Origin: Blastomyces gilchristii SLH14081
Lineage: Eukaryota; Ascomycota; Eurotiomycetes; Onygenales; Ajellomycetaceae
NCBI RefSeq assembly: GCF_000003855.2
Contig: NW_003101680.1
Location: 2,169,095 to 2,233,094 of the forward strand
Length of the DNA stretch: 64,000 bases
Reading direction: 5' to 3'
The notes below the pieces were generated by a model. It saw nothing but the letters and a program-made list of their open reading frames with translations. It was not told where the DNA came from and did no database searches. Below are positions 57,187 to 64,000 of the stretch, piece by piece. The position numbers and the translations under genes were made by a program. How positions within the stretch are numbered: the first letter of the stretch is position 1; every line of letters begins with the position of its first letter.

Positions 57187-59530
57187 ATGGCTACCCCCTC
57201 ATCCAAGCACAACCCTGGGCAAACACCTCACCCAACCTCACCCCCTCACCCATCAGCAGTGCCTATGGGTCGTCCGCTTTCCCACAAGTCCCCTTCTATT
57301 CGGACGCCTTCTGCTTCTGGCCATGGACATCATCCCAGTGTTTCTTCGCATCAGTATCCGACCCCCATGGCTGTCCCTGCCTCCGTGGAGGATACTATCG
57401 CATTCAGCTCACCATCAGCGCTGTTGGCTCTTGGTTTAGGCGGTATCACGCCATCTCCAGCAGGAAACGATGCTCTAGCTGGATCAGGGATCAACGATAA
57501 TGGCATCCATTCAATGGGGATGTCGACCCTAGGCATGAGTGGCGCACGGGACACTGATGAAGAGAAAACTCGCCGAATGGAGGAAGTTATCCGACTACTC
57601 AGAACCCGTGTTTCTGGAAGAGGCGTATGCCGCGAGGGTATGGAGAGGCTAGGGAAGTTTGAGGGATTCGAGTGTTTGTGGCAAGAAAATGACCTAAGCA
57701 TTGCCGGGAACTTTGTGGATCTGGAGATCCAGTTCGAAGACGGCGCAGAGAACGTTAAGGATGTCAGCTTAAATTATACTACTCCAAGCACCGTGGAGGG
57801 AGAAAGGAGAGTGGAGGCCACTGCGGTTCTAAAACAGGATCTTATGCAGTCTACTGGAGAGCATGACGAGATGCCTTGGAAGAGCCTCGATGCGTTTCAT
57901 TCAAATTTGCATAGACTAGCCAAATTGGATCAGCTCAGTCGTGATGTCAACTGCTTCGAAGCAGTGACAGGGCTGTATGAGAGTTTAAAACGAGTATGGG
58001 AAGGCGAATTAAGCCGGCATCCAGAGAAGAGCCATTGGGAACATGTTTGCACAAGTCAGGTAGGCCAACCTGGTCTACACCAAAACAAAAGAATCGGTTT
58101 GAGTCTTCAGTATTGGGTTGAGCAGAGACGGAATTTGGATTCAAACCATAAGGTCATTCCGAATGCCATGAGTATCGACCAACCCACTCCAGACGATCAA
58201 AATTCAACCCCTGTCAATAAGCATAAAATATGGAGCGCAGCGATCGAGTGTGAAGAAGGCTACCCATCATTACGCGTGTCGAACGAATGGGTCGCGGCTG
58301 AACCATTTACGACTATGAACACTGGAGGGTCGTCTTCAGCTGCTAATGGAAACGACTCTGAGATTCTGTTGATCAACTGGCTGGACCCTCCTGCCACCCT
58401 CGTCACCAGCCCAAATGACGTTACACTTGATTCTACCGCCTTGGGCACCACAACACCAAATCGGCGCTTTGTTGCGCGCCTGGAACCCCCCATCCATATA
58501 CCTATAATTGCAGCAGCGGAGGTATACAGGGTGCTTGGGTTGAACATGCCCCCGGAGCCGAAAACGGTTACATATGACGGGCTTGTAGTTCCACTACCCA
58601 ATGTTGTTTCGACAGGAGACGGCCAAGATGAGAATAGCTCCTCACCATCTAACGGAAGAGTTCAAGAAAGGGTCGTGTATAGCTTTGATGACGATAACCA
58701 ACCGAAACAACACCGGCATATTTATACTTTCCATCCCTTTGAGCATATTGTCGGACGCACCATTCGTGACCTCCCCTTTTCTCACCCACGACAGCTAGCT
58801 GATATTCTACCTGTGAGTGCATAGATTTTTTGCCCCTTTCCACGTTCTTTCCTTTGTTCTTGTGTATACTCCAAGAGTAATTATTATTAACGATTATTTC
58901 TAGATCTTACGCCAATACGCATTGTTGTCTAGCCTTCTTGACAGAGTATTTGCCAATCAAGACAACAAAACTGTCGGGTCAAGCAACAAGTCTTTCCCGC
59001 CTAACCCGATGGGCTCGACTACGTCAAAACAGACATCTAAGCCTGACGTCACATTCATCACCAACATCAAGCCTGTAGTATCCAAACTTAACTCGATGCT
59101 TTCCAGCGATCCCAAACCCAGGAACGATAAAAGGAGCGGCTTTGACGCTCAATTTGCCGTATCATCTTCCACCCCTTCGCCATCAAATGATGATCGGAGA
59201 GTGGACATATCTCTGCGAACTCCAATATCAGGACCACCTTCCTTGTTGCTATTATTCAACGCGCCCAACAGAAACCCAAATATCTCCATGGAAAACCCGA
59301 CAACAATCACAATCAATGTAGATATCGGACTCAACGGCAACATCACGGTCTCGCGGGTTGCCGGGATGTGCGATGATCGTAGCAACAGCGGAGGGGGCCT
59401 CACAGACGACGCCCCCGGAGCAGGACCGCGGGACCTCAGCAGAAAACTCGCAAGAGTGCTACAGACTTCTGAGGATCTTGGAATGCTGGTGGAATGGGTC
59501 TTGAAGTGGATGCGGAAGCAGAAGTCGTAA
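57187..59530 (+). CDS. med1: Mediator complex subunit 1 (Med1)
   Basis: Exons 57187-58812 and 58904-59530, with a 91-bp intron (GTGAGT..TCTAG). Total 2253 nt, 750 residues. Med1 belongs to the middle module of Mediator, which bridges activators and RNA polymerase II in the nucleus. The N-terminal 100 residues are a Ser/Pro/His-rich leader ending VEDTIAFSSPSALLALGLGG. The Med1 domain begins around residue 115 (EEKTRRMEEVIRLLRTRVSG, RGVCREGMERLGKFEGFECL) and includes LSIAGNFVDLEIQF and DLMQSTG. It continues through LHRLAKLDQLSRDVNCFEAV to the intron, where DILP joins ILRQYALLSSLLDRVF. The C-terminal part is a variable linker followed by a beta-rich end (TITINVDIGLNGNITVSRVA). Length and order are typical of Eurotiomycete Med1. 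Confidence 0.92.
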
Positions 59531-61383
59531 TTTTTTTTTTTTTTATTTTCTTTTTTGATTAAGATGTGGCGTATGCCTGTCTAGTAACTATGGTATCCCT
59601 ATCCCAAGCACATCTCATTCCTTCATCCTTCATTCCACAGGGCAGCAGCCGCCTATCCACAATCGGCAAAACAGTGATGTCCTGGAACTACGCGCGAACC
59701 CCCCCTTCCCCCCCCCCCCTTCACCTGCTGCCAGGCGTATGAATGAATCTATGACCCAGATGAAACCGCAGATGAAACGCTTGTTTGTTGCCCATACTTT
59801 CCCGGATCCGCGCAGTCTAGTCTAGTGTCGAAAACGGCAATCAATCCTCAAGTGAGAGGTAGCCGCGTCACCCGCTCTTGATTTCTCTGAAACAGTGGGG
59901 TTGGGGTTGAGAGAATCCGGGGTCCCCGAATTCGATGAAACTTGCCGTGAATAATGCGGACGCGAAGATCTAGGTAGGCAGCCCCAGGTGGCCGTGCGAA
60001 GGAAGGGGGCCTTTTTTTTGGAAAGCCGAAGATAGATGTTACTTGTACTGTACTATTACATTATTCCAATATGTCTAATCTATCTATCATAACTCCCTCA
60101 AGCAGCGCACGATTTCTTTGTCCGATGGGAGGGAAAGGAGGCGTGTTTCAACAACTATCTATCCCATGGAAGGAGAGATATATATCATTATTTAACCCCA
60201 CAATTTCCCTTCCCTTGCCTTCCCCCCCCCCCCATACCTACCCAATACCCATCCATCCATACCCAATACCATTACTCTCACATCATTTTTGTGTTTACAC
60301 TTGTTTGTTCTCCAGTACTCCGTAATCAACCAGCCAATAACAGCCGCCCGATAAGGCGACAGATAACCGAACCCTAAAAAAAGAAACAAAAGTGGAGACC
60401 TAAAGTTACCTAACCTAACCTAAACCAGGCAGTAACGAAAAAAAAACAGGGGAAAAGGAAGCCCAGGCCAAACCTTGGAAGTTCGTTCTTCGGGCGGGGA
60501 GGGGAGGCCATTTTTGGTATAGTATGGTACGGTATGTATTGTACGGTATGTAAGTATGGTATTTATGTACGAATGGGATGAACTGACTTGGCGGCTGGCG
60601 GCGGTGTGTGTGTGGGTGTGAAACAGCAGCTGAAGATGGATGATGAGACAGGATGGAAAGGGGATGGATGGGGAGTTTGTTAGCTAAATATAAATTGTTT
60701 CTTTTGTGTGCGTTTGCTTTCTTTTTTTTTCTTTTTTTTTTTTTTTGGGGGGGGAGATATTAAAGAATAATAAGATACTCCGTATAGTAATGTATGTATG
60801 TACATACATGTACATAAATAAATAAATACATGAAGATAATAAACCTGCATGAGTTAGGGTTAAGTTGTGTTGTGGCTTGTCACTTTCTTGTGCGCTGGGA
60901 AAAAAGAAGAGTTTTATATCTTTTCAAGCCCCTTGGTCGTTCGTCGGCCGTGACAGGCACTGTAGTATTTCGCTGCTACGCTCGGATGGTAGATTAATAT
61001 TATTATGGATTATGATGGATTATGAATATCAGATATATATCAGGTTATCTGAGATGCTTGCTATTGATATAAAAATTATCAATGGTAGGGTAGGGTAGGG
61101 GTTAAGGTAGGGAAATGGTAGGGTAGGATGGAATAGCCAAGTTGGTCTAACCTAGCGTCCACCGCCTTGTCCGCGCGCCCCCCCCCCCCCCAATGGAATT
61201 GATTATTAGCCGGCGGGAAAATGCAAGCTCTGCTCTGCTCTGCTCTGCTCTAACTTACATGGAACTAGAGTTTTCTGCTCAATAATCAAAAACCACAGTG
61301 AACAACTCTAACACACACAATTTGTTTTCATTATCGTAATAATCAGTTGAAAAAAGGGATGATTCATTCCCTTCTCCCAGATA

Positions 61384-61425
61384 AGAAGAAGAAGAAGGAG
61401 GAGGAGGAGGAGGAGGAGGAGGAGG
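61384..61425. repeat. GAA/GAG trinucleotide microsatellite
   Basis: Four to five AAG units followed by about nine GAG units. On the minus strand it yields a spurious poly-Pro frame. Confidence 0.9.
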
Positions 61426-62850
61426 TTTCATAGGAATCGTCGTTGTCGTTGATATGAGATGAGGGATTTTTAACAGTACTAGTGAGTTATTTTTGCACAT
61501 TCAATCAAACCGCCTCTCCTTCCTTTTTTTTTTTTTTTTTTTTGGCTTGCTGGGGGGGTGGAGCTTGAGTAGTTTAGCTTACTACATACATTCATAGAGG
61601 TTGTGCATTAGTTTGATTTCTGTTTTTTTTTTTTTTTTTTTCTTTTTTTTTTGCTTCAATCAAACAAACAAACCACTATTCTCCTCCAGTTGACGAAACG
61701 AACGAACGGCTCTGAGTAAATATTCTAGCAGGAGAGTGAGTTAGAGAAAACATCACCACATCAATATCTGATAGAATAATAGTATAAAGAGAGAAACAGC
61801 ATTTTCAACATAGATTCATTCAATTTCCAAAACCCTCAATCTAAAAATGCTACATCCCATTTCCCTTCTTCCATTGATTTGCAGATTGCACAAGTGGTAT
61901 TATTATTATACATATACAGAGTATTTCTGCAATGTGTCTGACATTTTCAACGGCTGCAATTGGCCGATATCATACATATATACATACATATATACATACA
62001 TATATACATACATACTATACTGTTCTATCCTGCAGCTGGCGGCGAGTGAAAACCAGGCTCAAAGGCTAGATAGAACCTGCCAGAACCTGGTTTCTGAGCA
62101 GAAGGGCGGTGGGCGGTGGGCGGTGAGCGGTGGGCAGTGGAAGTAAGCCTAAGTTCCACGTGACGTGGGGGAATTAGGTAGGTTCCAAGGTTATATAGAG
62201 AGGTTATTTAATATTGAGAAGGTTAGTATCAGTCTGGCTCTGGATTATTTCACCTGTTGAAACTGTTTACAAGCTTTTAAAAAAAAAAAAAAAAAAAAAA
62301 AAATCAAGGCCTTGAAAGCAGCTGATTACATCGGACTTGACTCTGTATAAAATCACATAATAATAATAAATAAAAATCTACGGAAGAATGGCCGCAGACA
62401 GGCAGACAAATAATAATAAAAACTTGTTCCCTCTGATTATGACATCATACCTGGGTGAAGCCTCACGCAGAGGCACCCAGCTTTGAAAACAAGGTGGTGG
62501 TTGAGGTGGGGGGTTGCTACTAATTGCCACAGCCCGCCGATTACTCGGCCACCGCTGTTTCGGGCCCTTATCTTCTATCCCGACTCCACCCGAGCATAGC
62601 GGGGTGTGTGGTGCAGAGCCGGCGCGCTTGTCACTGTCACCGTACTTAGCAGGAACGAACTTGGGCGGGAAAGTCCTTCGCAATAATCATGTTTGATGAG
62701 AAATAATGACAGTAATAATTCGCATGAATCGCGGGACGACGGGCTTATTATTATGTTTGAATTAGCAGGGGACCCGGGGGGAGGTCTATATGTGTATGTA
62801 GAGCTAGCTGGGGCGAGATGACAATGTCAAGGATCCGAACCAGGAACAAG

Positions 62851-62852
<2 letters not shown>

Positions 62853-62889
<37 letters not shown>
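62853..62889. repeat. CT dinucleotide microsatellite
   Basis: About 18 CT units in intergenic DNA; the minus strand reads as an Arg-Glu repeat that is not a gene. Confidence 0.9.
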
Positions 62890-62890
<1 letters not shown>

Positions 62891-63884
62891 CTCCCTTGGG
62901 GGCTTGTCCTCCCCTCCCCCTTGCATTGGATTAGTACGATACGAGCAGAACCCTGGCCTATCATCGGGGAGGAAAAAAAAAAAATTCTTCAGCTGCTCAA
63001 CAAAAAACACTAAAATATAATAAAGAGGAAAAAAAGAATATCGACATTTTACCCCGGTTTCAATCGGATTGTTGTTCCTCACATGCAGATGAAGTAAATA
63101 TCTTCATCAACAATAATAATTCCTGATTGATTGCAGCAATTCCAATTCCTCCACGCGGGGGGGAACGTCAGGAAGTCTGAGGTTTTTGTCGCAAACAAGA
63201 TGAGATGGATAAGTTTTGGTTTGTTTACGATAAGAGAAAAGAGCTTATTTATTTTTACTGTGCGGTTGTTTTATATACGCTGCAGTACACGTATCTAAAA
63301 CCTTACCACGTACTGTACGTACTGCACTGCATCCAATCCCTTGTTCGACAACAGAACACACACACGATGTGATTTCAACAAAATCATCCGAGGGGAATAA
63401 TAAAATCAGTAAAATAAACAGTAAACCTCTACAGCTGTTGTTGTAGTTAGAATAAAAAAGGGAGTTACTTTTGATCGAGTTTTACCACCAAAAAAAAAAA
63501 CCCCCCAGTCTACTTATTATTATTGAGGCAACAAGAAACAAGAAAACCTGTTTTTTGCACCGCCCCATGCGAAAAACTCAAGCGTGTGGCTCGTCGATAC
63601 GGCAAAACAGACGGAACAATACGGCGCTGGTGACGTGACGTGACGATACAGCAGGACGCAACGAAATACCTTCCCTTCCCCCACCCCCGGGCCCGGGCCC
63701 GGTACAGCGGTATATTATTACTGCTCTTCTTCCTCGTTCCAGCCTTTTTTCTGCTTCCTCTTCTTCTTATATACGTTATCTCTTCCCTTCTCCCGTTTCT
63801 CAATCTCCCTTCTCCCTTCTCCCTTCTATCCTCATCCTCTTCTATCCTCATTCATTGACTCCCAAGTCGGTGCTGTATCCATCC

Positions 63885-63915
63885 CATCACCATCACCATC
63901 ACCATCACCATCACT
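63885..63915. repeat. CATCAC hexanucleotide repeat
   Basis: About five CATCAC units near the right edge in a pyrimidine-rich stretch, probably leader or promoter DNA of a gene beyond the window. Confidence 0.85.
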
Positions 63916-64000
63916 CACTCGCTTTTCTACTCTCGAAGCTAGTCGATTTGCTCTTCGTTCGCCACTTTGATATTTTTTTCATCCCACACACAACAAAAGA

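Larger units (their letters stand above)
59531..64000. other. 4.5 kb low-complexity intergenic region at right edge
   Basis: No coding frame is supported. Homopolymers include T (59531-59542), C (59709-59720, 60223-60233), T (60741-60746 area), C (61181-61191), T (61525-61543, 61623-61650) and A (62278-62303). There is a GAA/GAG tract (61384-61425), a TACATA-type tract (61974-62016), a CT repeat (about 62853-62889) and CATCAC repeats (63885-63915). TACTCCGTA motifs lie at 60316 and 60777. The last 300 bases are pyrimidine-rich, like a leader, suggesting a plus-strand gene begins beyond the window. Confidence 0.55.

Noticed and set aside
61279..61500. Minus-strand frame with a poly-Pro run
   Set aside because: Generated by the GAG microsatellite. 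No other coding sign.
63510..63858. Frames on both strands near the right edge, including an Arg-rich 113-codon frame
   Set aside because: Pyrimidine-rich low-complexity DNA yields long frames on both strands. No globular composition.
63885..63915. CATCAC repeat read as a poly-His coding tract or CRISPR-like repeat
   Set aside because: Simple hexanucleotide microsatellite. CRISPR arrays need unique spacers and do not occur in fungal nuclear DNA.

Overview
This 64 kb window is nuclear DNA of a filamentous ascomycete. The genes have short introns (about 53-273 bp, GT..AG) and pyrimidine-rich leaders, and the intergenic DNA is full of microsatellites and homopolymer tracts. A FunK1-type kinase relic, a decayed inverted-repeat transposon and CpG-free repeat blocks point to Eurotiomycetes. 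Onygenales (the Coccidioides/Ajellomyces group) is my best guess, from recollection of those families rather than from any search.

Layout. 1-2.8 kb: the 3' part of an unrecognised conserved gene, facing a gene for an F-box-like protein. 2.8-13.4 kb: a sparse accessory segment with an Old Yellow Enzyme oxidoreductase, a five-exon short-chain dehydrogenase, and a frameshifted TAP-type alpha/beta-hydrolase relic. 13.4-16.7 kb: a calponin-homology protein, head-to-head with a complex I assembly factor (NDUFAF2 type). 18.4-25.9 kb: two conserved proteins of unknown function, 4.5 kb apart. 25.9-39.8 kb: a repeat island. It holds a 2,273-bp DNA transposon with 185-bp terminal inverted repeats and an internal minisatellite of about 31 units, then a FunK1 kinase pseudogene broken into many frames. 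Parts of both are CpG-free.

39.8-59.5 kb: a dense housekeeping block. It contains a 1,333-residue fungal protein with a fourfold short motif, the p24 cargo receptor Erv25, SDHAF2/Sdh5, RACK1 (CpcB/Asc1) with a U24-like C/D snoRNA in its third intron, an Mgr3-like TPR protein, an HMCES/SRAP protein, a five-exon conserved protein of 194 residues, and Mediator subunit Med1. 59.5-64 kb: no gene. This stretch is low-complexity DNA, probably the promoter and leader of a gene beyond the right edge.

The housekeeping genes do not form one pathway, though three concern mitochondrial assembly or quality control (complex I factor, Sdh5, Mgr3-like). Two or three head-to-head pairs share promoters of roughly 400-620 bp. 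Splice sites were placed by hand, keeping frame and family resemblance. Every multi-exon model sums to a multiple of three.
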